Made by a program: the position numbers and the translations under genes. DNA of 64,000 nt from positions 1-64,000 of the forward strand of contig WSUB01000014.1 of the NCBI GenBank assembly GCA_019633425.1. Reading direction: 5' to 3'. Shown here piece by piece: positions 13,742 to 25,317 of this stretch. Each line of letters opens with the position of its first letter. Positions within the stretch are counted from its first letter, which is position 1. The DNA comes from Tulasnella sp. 424 (lineage: Eukaryota; Basidiomycota; Agaricomycetes; Cantharellales; Tulasnellaceae). Below the pieces are notes generated by a model. It made no database searches and was not told the DNA's origin. It saw only the letters and a program-made list of their open reading frames with translations.

Positions 13742-14984
13742 AGGAAGGTATTCGAAGACCCTGAGATTTCGCCGAGGCGGTCGTTGGAAGTCGTAGACCA
13801 CCGAAACCGAACATCCTCAGCATCCGTGAGAATCGCAACGAACAGCTTCTCTCCGAGTTTTCTACCTTCCTCGGAACTTTTCCAGACGGTTCTCGATTCT
13901 ACTTGAAACACGATTTGATGGTTCAACCAATACTCGCATCCGCTTGATAACCTTTAACTTCGATGCTCACAAAGTATGGACGGAGGCGGCCTATGGCGAA
14001 ACAAGTTCGGCACTTTGCCAAGACCGTGTCCGACCATTTTCCTTGGAATGCAAGTCATGAGCTTAGCACCTCCGCACGAGACAGGTGGGAGGATTTGCCT
14101 TTTATCCGATTATCCGTTCCCTTATTCACCCATCTCTTAGGTAGTCGGCAATATTCGGCTCCATTTTGGGTACACTCTGTGACAGACCTTCTTGACAGAA
14201 TTCCTTCGATGCCTCCCGCAAGAACCCAAGAACCAGGGATCCCGATTTCACGCTGTGGAGTTCCAAGGATAGAGTTAATAGCAGCAAAGGATTCGCTATG
14301 ATATCAACGGATGGTCGATTCGTGTTAACACTTGAAACGTGAGTTTAGAGGGTACCTTCTCAACCTTGGTTTCCCAAACCGTCATCTACATCATCTTCTA
14401 GGTATTGGGAAATTAACAAGTGGTTGCTTCCAATAGATACTTAGGTATTCTTTCTACGCTGCTGCCGCGGGAACGTCTGCATCGACGTCAACACCAACCC
14501 ATCATGTGCACTGGTACAATGTCTCTCGGCATCAGCTCTGTGTCCCACCGCTCCCGACGACACTCCGCCAAGCGGCGTGCAAACCGTCTACGACCGATAC
14601 CGCTATCTGAGGTCACTGGTCGCTACAGGCTTGTCATCGACGCAAATGTCATTCGAAGTTATTCCGCTTTTGATGTCAAATGCCAAGTAGACCCTGAAAA
14701 TCAACACAGACGTAGGTCCACTTCTTCCTCGTGAGATGGATCCGACTTTCTAAACTGCCGCACCCGACCAACAGTCCCGCATTTGAAGGACTTCCAAACT
14801 TCCCGGCGCGCACATTCGTCGGATTAGAACTCTCGGCGGCAGCAGTTTGAAGGCGAGGCCTTGGCCGACCTGATTGTCAGCGGCCAAGATGAGACTATAA
14901 ATTCTGGCTTGGCCTCGTCTTGGAACTGCACGCTTGGGTTCGGAACTCTTGTAGGCTCCCTCTTTCCCGCTCTTGGCTGTTACA
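13742..14984. other. Intergenic with uncertain coding-like stretches
   Basis: About 1.2 kb between the divergent VPS53 and cellulase genes. The plus frame at about 13,800-13,950 and again at 13,950-14,040 reads like ordinary protein (for example QLLSEFSTFLGTFPDGSRFY), but frames do not join and I recognise no family. It may be a decayed gene, the antisense of VPS53 upstream sequence, or chance. The right end is the cellulase promoter. Confidence 0.35.
14896..14901 (+). promoter_or_regulatory. TATA-like box of the cellulase gene
   Basis: TATAAA lies 89 bp upstream of the cellulase start codon at 14985, a normal spacing for a strongly expressed secreted hydrolase. No other regulatory site was assigned. 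Confidence 0.4.
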
Positions 14985-17900
14985 ATGAAGTACGCCGTCG
15001 TCGCTCTTTCCGCCCTTGCTTGGACCGTTGTCCAAGTCAATGCTGCCGCATGCACCTGGTGCCAATGTGCGTTTTACATCGCTTTGTTGTGAAAGCTCAG
15101 CTGACCCCCTGCTCTTCCAGGTGGTGGTGTCAGTCGGTCATCTACTGAGCTAACGGACTCTTGCTCACTGGATATGCTCTTTAGATGTATTACACGGGTG
15201 ATACCACTTGCGCCGCCGGATCCACTTGCGTTTATAATAACGACTGGTGCGTCGATGTCGGGAGGCATAATCAAAATACTTGACTCAATTATTAAACCCC
15301 TCGCGCAGGTACTCGCAGTGGTATGATTCAGTGACCGCCTCGTAAAATTGGAAGTATAGCTTATCCCCTCGGTCTAGCATTCCGGGCGGTAATGGAGGTA
15401 ATCCGACCACCTCTACTACCACAACCACAACCACCACCACCACCACCACTAGACCTATCACAACTACCACCACTACCACCACCACCACCAGCTCCAAGAC
15501 GTCGACTACTACGACGACCACTGGGTGCCCCCCGACCTCTACTCCGGCCGCCGGATCTGGTCAATCCTCTTACTTTGGCGTCAGTGAGTGACCCACCTCG
15601 TTTGACTATCTTCCCCGAACTGTTCGGTGTGTTCTTACTCCATTCTCCAACTTCTTAGATATCGCTGGATTCGACTTCGGCTGCGGTGTCGACGGCACCT
15701 GTGGCATGACGGCTCCCAACCTCGACTACCCGCCTCTAGCTTCTCTCGGAAACCCAGACGGCATTGGCCAAATGCAACATTTCCGTGCCGGCGTGAGCCT
15801 TCAGATATTTCTATTGCCCTAAGCCGATTCTTATGTCGCGTTTCCTCTTTCTTAACAGGGCATGAACACTTTCCGTCTTCCTGTTGGATGGCAACGTCTC
15901 GTGAACGGCAACCTCGGCGGCACGTTAGATGCCAGCTACTGGTCCAAGTACGACCAGCTTGTGCAAGGCTGTCTCGCTACCGGCGCCTACTGTATCATTG
16001 ATATCCACAATTACGCTCGTTGGAACGGCAATATTATTGGTCAGAGCAACGGCGCCGTCGGTAACTCCGATTTCGCTAGTCTTTGGAGCCAGATCGCCAC
16101 CAAGTACGCCGGCCAATCCAAGGTCATTTTCGGTCTCATGAACGAACCTCACGACGTGTAAGTATCTTCCTCTTCCCAGTCATGCCTCTGCATCCTAATC
16201 TTGGCACGCTTCAGTCCTGACATCACTGCTTGGGCCGCCTCGGTCCAAGCTGCTGTGACGGCTATCCGTCAAGCTGGAGCCACCAGCCAGTTGATTCTCT
16301 TGCCTGGTAATAACTGGACTAGCGCCGGCACCTTCGTCTCCAGTGGCTCAGCCGATGCCCTCAGCAAGGTCACCAATCCTGACGGTTCTATCACTGGTCT
16401 CATCTTCGACGTTCACAAATATCTCGACTCGGATAACTCTGGCACTCATGCTGAATGTGTTACTGATGTGAGTTGACGAGTAGAGAAAGTTTTGCATTGT
16501 ACTGATCATGTTGGAATCAACAGAATGTTTCGGACACCTTCGCCCCTCTCGCGCAATGGCTGCGCTGCCATGGTCGCCGAGCAATCTTGAGCGAGACTGG
16601 AGGCGGAAACGTTCAGTCCTGTGTGACTTATATGTGCAACCAACTTAACTTCCTCCGAGCCAACAGCGACGTCTTCCTTGGCTACAGTATGTGTTCCCCA
16701 CCCCGATATATGGAGAACATGCTGACAGGTATTGGTCACTAGCCGGTTGGGCCGCTGGCTCGTTCGATTGTAAGCTTCTAAGCTACACCTCTGTGATGTG
16801 AAATTAACTATGATCTATAGCTACCTACACCCTCACCGAAACGCCTCAGAATGGCCAAGACACGTTGCTTGTCCAATCTTGCTTGTACCAGAGCGGCGGG
16901 TCTACCACCACCACCACGGTAGGCTGCTCGACTTTTCATTCCATCGATGTACTTATCACTCTATCCAGACTTCAACCACCACCACCAAGACATCGAGCAC
17001 TACCTCCACCACGAGCACTACCTCCACCAAGACCTCGAGCACTTCCTCCACCAAGACCTCGACGACCACGACGGCCACGAGCACGTCAACTGGCACGTGC
17101 TCCTTCGGAAACCCCTACGAAAATGGCTATACCGCGTACTTGTCCCCTTACTACATTGCGGAAGTCAATGCGGCTATTGCCACTCAGAGCAGTTCCACCC
17201 TTCAAGCCAAGTCCGCGAAAGTGGCCCAGATCCCCAACTTTACCTGGTTTGATACCGCTGACAAAGTCCCCACTCTGTAAGAAAATTACCTGGGTGAATA
17301 TCGTGGCTTCGATTCTGATGATCCTTTCGTTCGGCAGTGGTGATTACCTTGCCGACGCCCGGTCCATCCAAGCGGACGGCACCACGAAGAGTCTCCTTCA
17401 GATTGTCATCTATGATCTTCCAGATCGTGATTGTCATGCCAAGGCATCCAACGGAGAGTATCACATTGCACAAAACGGTGTTGCCCTCTACAAGGCTTAC
17501 ATTGATGCGATCAAGGCCTGGGTTGTCCGTAAGTGACGAACGAGGATTTTCACTTCTATTATATCTCTGAGACACCTCCTACTCTAGAGTATCCCGACGT
17601 CCGAATCGTGGCTGTCGTCGAGCCCGATTCGCTAGCGAACTTGGTCACCAACATGTCTGACTCCCACTGCGCCAATGCCCACGATGCTTATCTCCAATGC
17701 ACCACCTACGTCTTGCAGCAGCTCACCCAATGCAATATCTGGCTGTATCTTGATGCTGGCCACGCTGGATGGCTTGGATGGCAATCCAACCAGGACCCCG
17801 CTGCTCAGCTCTTCGCCCAAGTATACAAGAGCGCTACTCCCAACCGTGTCCGAGGGTGAGAAGGACTAGAGTAATACCAAGCGATGCGCTACTTACCCTT

Positions 17901-18422
17901 GTCTCCATTTCCTCTCCAGTCTTGCTACTAACGTCGCCAACTATAATGCGCTCCATGCTGCAACACCTGATCCCATCACTCAGGGCGACCCATGCGTCGA
18001 TGAGCTTTCCTACGTACAAGCTATGTCCCCTCGACTCACCAACTACGGCTTCCCGGCCCACTTCATCATCGACCAAGGCCGTTCTGGTGTCCAAAACATT
18101 CGTGGGCAGTGGGGTGACTGGTGCAATATTAAGGGTGCTGGATTCGGAATGCGCCCAACGAACGTCACTCCGGATCCCGTCATCGATGCCATCGTCTGGG
18201 TCAAGGTGCGTAACCGTTGTACGAACTCGTCTAATCGATAGAACCGCTGACTATAATGTCTTTCAGCCGGGAGGAGAATGCGATGGCACGTCCGATTCCT
18301 CGTCGCCTCGCTACGACTCGACTTGTTCGCTCTCCGACGCCAAGCAACCTGCGCCAGAAGCTGGAACATGGTTCGAGGCCTACTTCGAGGACTTGGTCAA
18401 CTTTGCCAATCCAGCTCTTTAA
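14985..18422 (+). CDS. Bifunctional cellulase: CBM1 - GH5 endoglucanase - GH6 cellobiohydrolase fusion
   Basis: Sixteen exons: 14985-15066, 15121-15128, 15185-15246, 15309-15320, 15378-15583, 15659-15792, 15859-16157, 16215-16467, 16524-16686, 16743-16769, 16821-16918, 16969-17276, 17338-17528, 17588-17855, 17920-18205, 18267-18422. Every junction keeps phase, giving 850 aa. Order: signal peptide (1-22); CBM1 about 25-56 (QCGG, YTGDTTCA, WYSQC); Thr-rich linker; GH5 about 118-445 with acid/base Glu264 (NEPHDV) and nucleophile Glu376 (ILSETGGGN); second Thr/Ser linker about 446-490; GH6 about 495-848 with Asp582 (YDLPDRDC) and Asp628 (VEPDSLANL). Both modules keep their catalytic residues. Family roles: GH5 cuts cellulose chains internally, GH6 releases cellobiose from non-reducing ends. 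The modules are separated only by a 50-bp intron and the linker, and the GH6 part has no signal peptide of its own, so one secreted protein is expected. Exons 2 and 4 are micro-exons that complete the CBM1 motif. Confidence 0.92.
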
Positions 18423-18483
18423 GCGTCTGCAAGGCTAGATTCACATACTTATATTCCATGCTGTCCCCCAGCTTGCAGGATGT

Positions 18484-18489
18484 AATAAA
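18484..18489 (+). terminator. Polyadenylation signal of the cellulase gene
   Basis: AATAAA occurs 62 bp after the cellulase stop codon in a short A/T-rich 3' region, a canonical position for 3' end formation. Confidence 0.45.
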
Positions 18490-19215
18490 CCTTGCATATT
18501 AAACGATCCTTTGTCGTCAACCTACGTGCGAACTCGAGAGCTTCCTTGACGATTGGTTTTAACTTTTGGATTCTTTGCTGGTCTCAAATAACAAAGTGGC
18601 CATCTCGACCGGAGCTCTACATCAGAGTAGTATCTCTCGACAGCTTCACTGGTCGCGTTGAGAATCACGGTATCGTGCCCCGAGACGACTTGAATCCCAA
18701 TTTTGTGGCTTGCCAGTGACGTATCCTGCCTCAGATATTGCGGAGGGTTAGCACCCTGAGATTCTTCCTCTAGTGGTTCTGTATACCCCTGAATTTACAG
18801 AATACGAACGTACAGGTAGTTCATTACAAAGGTTAAGTGCAAGGGAAACATCAAAAAAGGAAAGGAACCCGTCGTAAACAACCGCAAGTATCCCTTCAGA
18901 ATGGATGACCATACAATCGCCAGGACCCCAATATTTGGCAAGAAGCCAAAACAAGCGAGACGAGGGCTTCTCTTTTCTTTGTTTTACACTGGAGAATGGG
19001 CTTGGACGCCGACGTCCAGTTCCGACCAAAGCAGAGACCCGTTACATGAAAGTACACTACCGGAAGGCGGGCGAAGGGGAGACACTCTAACTGAGTCGCA
19101 GAACTTGAAGGCCTGGGGAGGCGAGCACTAGTCCAAGGGAAGTTGGCCTGAAAGATTGGGCACCGTAGACTTTCGCACGGTTCGAAACTTTTAACGCAAG
19201 CAACCGCCAACCATC
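18490..19215. other. Intergenic, no gene seen
   Basis: About 0.7 kb between the cellulase and RPC6 genes, both on the plus strand. Open frames are short and show no motif. It should contain the RPC6 promoter. Confidence 0.45.
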
Positions 19216-20950
19216 ATGGCGTCTTCGGGCTCGGTAGAAACCCAGGTTTGGAAGACTCTTTCTCAAAACCCAAATCTGGTATTATCTATAGAGCTTTCCG
19301 TCTTTCTGCATGTCTAATGATTGTGTCACTGTGTAGACCGCTCCCCAACTCGCCCCGCTGTGCAAGAACATTTCAACGAAGGAACTCGTCGCTGCTCTCA
19401 ACTCCTTACTTGCCAAGGACTTGGTCAAGGTTGCCAAGACAAATGACGGTAAACTTACCTGGAAGTCTGTCGATGTTAGCGATGCTAAAACGTGAGTCAC
19501 GGCATTGCGGCAACGGCCCGATTTTGAAGTTGATGTCTTGGCGGCTCAGGAAAAATGCTATGGCCGGCGACGAACGGATGGTTTATAGCGCCATCGAAGC
19601 TTCTGGAAACCAAGGTATATTCTTCCAAGTCTGTAATCAGCCTGCTGTCCCTCACTTGGCCGTGTACCGAATTTTCCAGGCATATGGTCGCGTACAATCA
19701 CCAATCAGACAAACCTTCCAAACGCTGTGGTTACCAAGATATTGAACAAGCTTATGTCGTCGAAGCAGATCAAGCAAGTCAAGGCTGTGAATCACCCAAC
19801 TCGAAAGATGTATATGGTTTCGCATATCGAACCCAGCGTTGACTTAACAGGCGGACCTTGGTATACTGACTTCGAGTTGGATCCTACATTCATCGGTTTC
19901 GTCAGGTCCGCGTGCTTGAACTTCGTTCGAAAGAAAGTAAGCGGAATTCGGTTCGGATTGAGTTTCCCGGTCTGACCATGTTCATTGGATCGCCAGAGCT
20001 TTCCAGACCCAGACGACGAATCATCGGACGCCCCTCTTTTCCCCACCACCTGGGTTGATAGATACCCAAATCTTCACGATATCACCCGCTTTGTGAAAAG
20101 TGCAAAAATCACGGACGTCAACCTCCTCCCAGAACACATAGAAGAAATCATGAACATTCTCATGTACGAAGGGCTCGTCGAAAAGCTCCCTGCTGTAGGA
20201 GGCGCCAACGTCGGCGACACAGTATCTCGGAAAGGCGATGAGAGCGACAGCGGAGACAGCGATGACGCAATGAGCACCGGGAGTCGGAAGCGTAAACACA
20301 AGTCGTCCAAAAAGCGGCGGGGCTCTGTAGACAGCTCCGACAGTGCATCCGACTCGGAGGAGGAAAGGAAGAGAAAGAAGAGAAAGAAGAGCCGAATGAG
20401 TGACTCCGACGCGGAGGATCCTCTGGACTCTGACATGGAACGCGAACGGTCAAGGAAGCGCAAAGGATCCCGAAAGCGGAATGACACCGACTCGGGGTCG
20501 GATTCTGACGGCGTGCATTCCTCCCGGCATCGAGGTCGCGATAAGAAAAGGAAGAGAGATCGGAGCCATACTATCAGCTCTGGCGAAGATTCCGAGTCCG
20601 ACCACGACCGTCGCGCCAAGTCTCACAAAAAGACTCGCCGAAGTTTGGACTCTAACGATTCGGACGATGATCGGCACAGGTCCTCCTCCCGCCCCACGAA
20701 GAAATCCAAAGGCAAGAAAGGAAAAGAAGACGAGGATGACGAGAAAATCGACCTTGACTCTGCCTTTGGTCACCTGCTCAGCACGGGCAGTGTGTACCGC
20801 GCCATTCGACCTGAACGTGTTGGCTTGGGTTGGTCACAAGCCCCATGTGCAAGGTGCCCACAATTGGAGTTCTGCGAAGACCATGGTCCGGTAAACCCAA
20901 CGGGCTGCAAGTATTACGGAGATTGGTTGGCGCAAGCCTTGGGTGATTGA
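19216..20950 (+). CDS. RPC34: RNA polymerase III subunit RPC6 (RPC34 family) with a large charged insertion
   Basis: Five exons: 19216-19278, 19337-19491, 19550-19614, 19680-19936, 19997-20950; 497 aa. Winged-helix domains come first (ISTKELVAALNSLLAKDLVK; ASGNQGIWSRTI with LPNAVVTKILNKL; SHIEPSVDLTGGPWYTDFEL), then FVRSACLNFV and a helical segment. The end, CARCPQLEFCEDHGPVNP with GCKYY, carries the four cysteines that hold an iron-sulfur cluster in the family. The subunit helps open promoters in Pol III transcription of tRNA and 5S genes. Yeast and human proteins are near 317 aa; the excess here is a continuous Ser/Asp/Lys/Arg-rich stretch at about residues 258-436, with many SDSD, KRKRK and SRKR blocks. 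It sits inside an uninterrupted exon between conserved regions. Confidence 0.9.
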
Positions 20951-21852
20951 CGTATAGACCCTTTCGCGGGTTGACGGACACCTGGTCGAGCAAATTGGTT
21001 CATGTATCTTGGTACCGTGGAATATCACTTAATGTAATGAGCCATCGGTCCCACTCCGAAGGCGGGCTGGTCACTGATGCTTCGACATGTTGCTTAGGTT
21101 GAGCCTCATGATCGTTGATAGTTTCCCTCGTATACACCCATTGTTTGGGATGCACAAGGACATGCCCCGCAATGCCAAGCAAAGAAATAAAATACAAAAT
21201 AAACAAGATAAGGTATACAGGTGACAAAATGAGTGAGGTTCGCGTGCGCTTGCAAGCACAAGGAGGGGAACCCCGGTCTTGTGGTGGCTCCGAAGTTCGA
21301 AGCTAACATCCCACGCGGTTCGGAAGGACAGTGACAACGACCCGCGCCCTCGCGGTCCAAGAAGTCGAAATTCTCCTTTGGGAAATACCGACTCCCTCGT
21401 CTCAAGTATAAGGAAAATTTAGGCGTGTGCTTTAGGAACGGCGTCCGCAAGTACCCACTCCCTTCGGAAGGGATTTCACGCCGAAGGAAGACCAGTCTCA
21501 AAACAGGTAGCAAGGTCAGGATGCCCATGTCTTTCTTTAATAATTATTCTCATGGTTTTTATTGTGGTGGAAGCTTATGAAATGCGAGGGGACGGGATCT
21601 GCATGGCCAATCCACGAACTCCGTCGCTTGTGGAAGACCAAAAATCTGGACCCATACGGTCGACCTTCAATAGAATCCAGTGATACCAGGAGAGAATTGC
21701 GACAGATGCCACCCACACTGTCGACACATCGCACTCGCGCACTCGCTCTTCGATTTCCTATAAGAACTACGACCTGACAGCCGTGATCCCAGCAAGTCCT
21801 CTCGACTTACAATCCAACTACCCGTCTTTCTTTGATCTCGCTCCTTTTCCCT
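20951..21852. other. Intergenic, no gene seen
   Basis: About 0.9 kb between RPC6 and the second subtilase. No supported gene. A TATAAG at about 21759-21764 lies about 90 bp before the subtilase start and may be its TATA box. Confidence 0.4.
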
Positions 21853-24800
21853 ATGCATATTCGTGGTGCTGCTCTCTTCGCTCTCGGGTGGTCACTCGGC
21901 ACTGCGACTGCGGCCGTTGATGTGCACACCATCAAAAAGGGACCAGCCGGCCCCAATGTTGTTAAAGGTGCTTATATCGTCGAACTCGACACCCCAAACG
22001 CTTTGGGAAGAAGGTCTTCACTCTCTGTACGTAATCACCTGCTCATGGTTCTACGGCGTCTGACCTAGACATCGTCATTTAGCCACATGCCGCTCTTTAT
22101 CACGGTCTCAATAAACGTGGTGCTAACTGGAACCTGCGGAAAGAATACGACGCGCAAGATGTATTTGTCGGAGCTGCTGTCAACGTCGCTAGCGATGAGG
22201 ATCTCGTCAAACTGGCTTCAATCTCGCACGTCAAAAGCATTTCTCCTGTTTACCTCCATCCCCGACCTCAACCTGTCAAGTCCCACGTTATAACTGGGAA
22301 GCAAGACGAAAACCTCCCTCCGGACACCTTTTCGACCCATAAAATGACGGGCGTCGACAAACTTCATGCCGAAGGTCAGTGGGTCCCCCCTGGTTTTGCC
22401 TTGACGACCTCTAACCTAGGTCTGTCCCTGACACCTGATAGGCGTTTATGGAAAGGGGATCAAGGTTGCTGTCATTGACACCGGAATTGATTATCTTCAC
22501 CCTGCTCTCGGCGGCGGCTTCGGCAAAGGATTCAAAGTCTCCTTCGGAACGGATTTCGTCGGGGACGCCTACACCGGTTCGAATACGCCTGTTCCCGATA
22601 AGGACCCCATGGACTGCGCTGGACATGGTACTCATGGTATGTTACTTAACTGCCAGGATTACAACGTGTCAGGCTGGCCTGACGTTTCTCCTCAGTTGCA
22701 GGCATAATTGGAGCAAACGCGAACGAATACAACTTCACCGGTGCGGCGCCCTCAGTGGATATCGGTGCATAGTGAGTAACCTGGCCTTATTTCATGTGTG
22801 GAAACTAAATTGCGCGGTGCAAGCCGGGTCTTTGGCTGCGAAGGGTCCGCCGGAGACGACGTCATTATCGCTGCCCTTACTCAAGCATACAACGACGGCG
22901 CCGACATTCTCTCCTTGTCGCTTGGAGGAGCGCAAGGCTGGAGTGAAGCTCCTTCCAGCGTTGTCTCCTCTAATATTGCCGCCAAGGGACGAATTGTCAC
23001 CATTGCTGCAGGTCAGAATTAGAGAGGAGCACGTCCAATGAAGTTATCTGACGTATATGTCTCATTCTTTAGGAAACGATGGCACGTACGGTTCATTCTA
23101 CGCCTCCTCTCCTGGAGCTGGGAAAGAAGTCATTAGCGTCGCTTCGGTGGAAAACACACAACTTACAGTCCAAACAGCCACTCTTTCAAACGGCCACGCA
23201 CCTATCGTCTACTACTCCCTCACTCCTTTACCCATTCCTGGCTCGCTCCCCATCTACGCTCTTTCTACTGACACCACTGTGACGAATGACGGTTGTGATC
23301 CTCTTCCCGACTCAACTCCAGATCTCAGCGGTTACATTGTCCTTATTCGACGTGGCTCGTGTACCTTTGTCCAGAAAGTGACCAACGCCGCTGCTAAAGG
23401 TGCCAAGTACGCTTTGATCTACAATAATGTCGCTACTCCTATTACTATCGACACCGGGAATTTCTCTGCCGCGGCAATCTCTGCTGAGGACGGCGCATAT
23501 GTGAGCACCGTGCCGACAATCGGATTGAGTCGCTTCGCGCTGACATCGCTCCTTCTCGCAGCTTGCTGCTCAATTCGCTTCCAAGACCGGGGTTACCCTC
23601 ACCTTCCCCCAAACCGGCGGAGCGTCCACTGTACCAAACCCACAAGGGGGATTGATGGTACGTCAATTAAGAGATTAATTGCATTCGCCGCATCCAACCT
23701 GACATTTCCCCCCATGCAGTCTTCGTTCTCGACTTACGGTCCAGTAAATGACCTTGCCTTCAAGCCTAGTGTCGCAGCCCCTGGTGGTACGTGGTGTCCC
23801 TGCATCGCATGCTGCCTCATTAGTGACATTGTTTCCGCCAGGCAACATTCTTTCTACTTGGCCCAGGAATCTCGGCACCTACGCTGTTCTCTCTGGAACA
23901 TCTATGGCCACGCCATTCGTTGCCGGATCATCTGCCCTTTTGCTTGAAGCCACTGCGAAGCAAAATAAGGCCGGCGCGTCCCTTGGTGCACGATATCGAT
24001 TCGAAACCACAGGCTCCCCCGTTCCAAGTTCTCAGACCGACGGTGATCCCCTACAGACTCTGGCTCAGGCTGGAGCGGGATTGGTCAACGTGTACAATGC
24101 CGTTCACTACACGACTAGCGTGACTCCAGGTAAAGAGTTCAGGTTGCAGCCGTCGTTACAAGGTTCAACTCACTTCTGAAACACAGGTGAACTGATTCTT
24201 AACGACACTGCGCACGCCCGCCCTATACAATTGATCACTGTCAAGAACAAGTCGAACAAGTTCCAGACGTACTCTATCTCCCATGTTCCCGCAGGGACAG
24301 CCACTTCCTTCGACTCTGAACAACAGGCAATCCACTACCCAGTCCCACTTAACACGAACTACGCCAAAGTTTCCTTCAGCTCGAAGACCCTCGATATACC
24401 AGCCGGTGGACAATCCACATTCATTGCGACCATTCTTCAGCCCAGTGGAATTGATCCCAAGGTCTTCCCTGTGTACTCGGGCTTCGTCAGGATCGTGAGG
24501 AAAGACGGGTTGGAGACGGTCAATGTACCCTACCTTGGGGTCGCAGCCAAGATGAAGGACATGAAGGTTATTGATAGGACTAATTCCTGTGAGTAATATG
24601 GAGGAGTTGGGCTCCACGCCAAGGCTGATCCTAACGTTTTTATGCCATTAGATTTTGGAACCCCCTTGCCTTTCGTCCTTGATGCAGCAGGCAACCCTCA
24701 GAACGTCACTCAAACCTACACGTTCCAAGGTACTAAATTCCTTCACAGCTCCTTCCTGCTTCCTGAAGTTAATAAAACCATCCAGGGAACGACTATCCGA

Positions 24801-25317
24801 CTCTTTTCTTCCGCCTCCTGGCTGGATCGCCGGTTGTTCATGTCGACCTCGTCGGCGCCAACACGACCCTGTCCACCCGCGACCTCACCCAATCTCTCGG
24901 CTCCTTGTCGACTCGTTCAATCGAGTTTAGCAAAGATGATACACTAAGTAAGCGGGGACTAGGAGGCTTCTGGGATTGGCTCTTCCCTCATCACTCGGGT
25001 TCGGGGACTTTCGGCAAAGTTCCGATCGCCGGGCAAATTGCCGAGTTGGATTATGTTGGAAGGAACTCTGATGGTGACGCTCAGAATAACGGTTATAATG
25101 CCATTGAGGTTAGTCGTATATGTGAAGAGACTTCTCGGCTTGTCTGACATGAGCTCTGCTCGCTTAGATCAACCCTCCGAAATTCGCAAACGGAACAGCC
25201 ATTCCCAATGGATCCTACAAGCTCCTTATTCGCGCACTGAAGATAACGGGAGACCCCAAGTCCCAGGCTGACTACGATTCTTGGATGAGCCCTGTCCTGA
25301 CGTTTGCCAAACCCTGA
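21853..25317 (+). CDS. Secreted subtilisin-like serine protease (S8, PA-domain type), copy 2
   Basis: Thirteen exons: 21853-22026, 22083-22374, 22442-22636, 22696-22771, 22824-23011, 23073-23500, 23562-23657, 23720-23786, 23842-24129, 24187-24588, 24652-24729, 24786-25108, 25168-25317; 918 aa. It has the same architecture as 2041-5442: signal peptide (MHIRGAALFALGWSLGTATA), I9-type propeptide, S8 core with AVIDTGIDYLHP, GHGTHVAG and SGTSMATPFVAG, PA-like insert, Fn3-like C-terminus. Exon 6 (428 nt) and exon 7 (96 nt) match the paralogue's exons in length exactly. It has an intron at 22375-22441 that copy 1 lacks, and its active-site Ser exon is not split. An in-frame ATG at 21832 is an alternative start. 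Probably an extracellular protease. The copies are about 16 kb apart with unrelated genes between. Confidence 0.9.

Noticed and set aside
15285..15564. Minus-strand frames rich in Val or Gly opposite the cellulase
   Set aside because: They are the antisense of the Thr-rich linker (ACC/ACT codons), a composition artefact.
16865..17600. Treating GH5 and GH6 as two adjacent separate genes
   Set aside because: No stop codon, polyadenylation signal, promoter space or second signal peptide lies between them, and the exons flanking 16919-16968 join in phase 0.
20074..20773. Minus-strand Ser/Arg-rich frames opposite RPC6
   Set aside because: Shadow of the charged insertion; the plus strand carries conserved RPC6 sequence on both sides.
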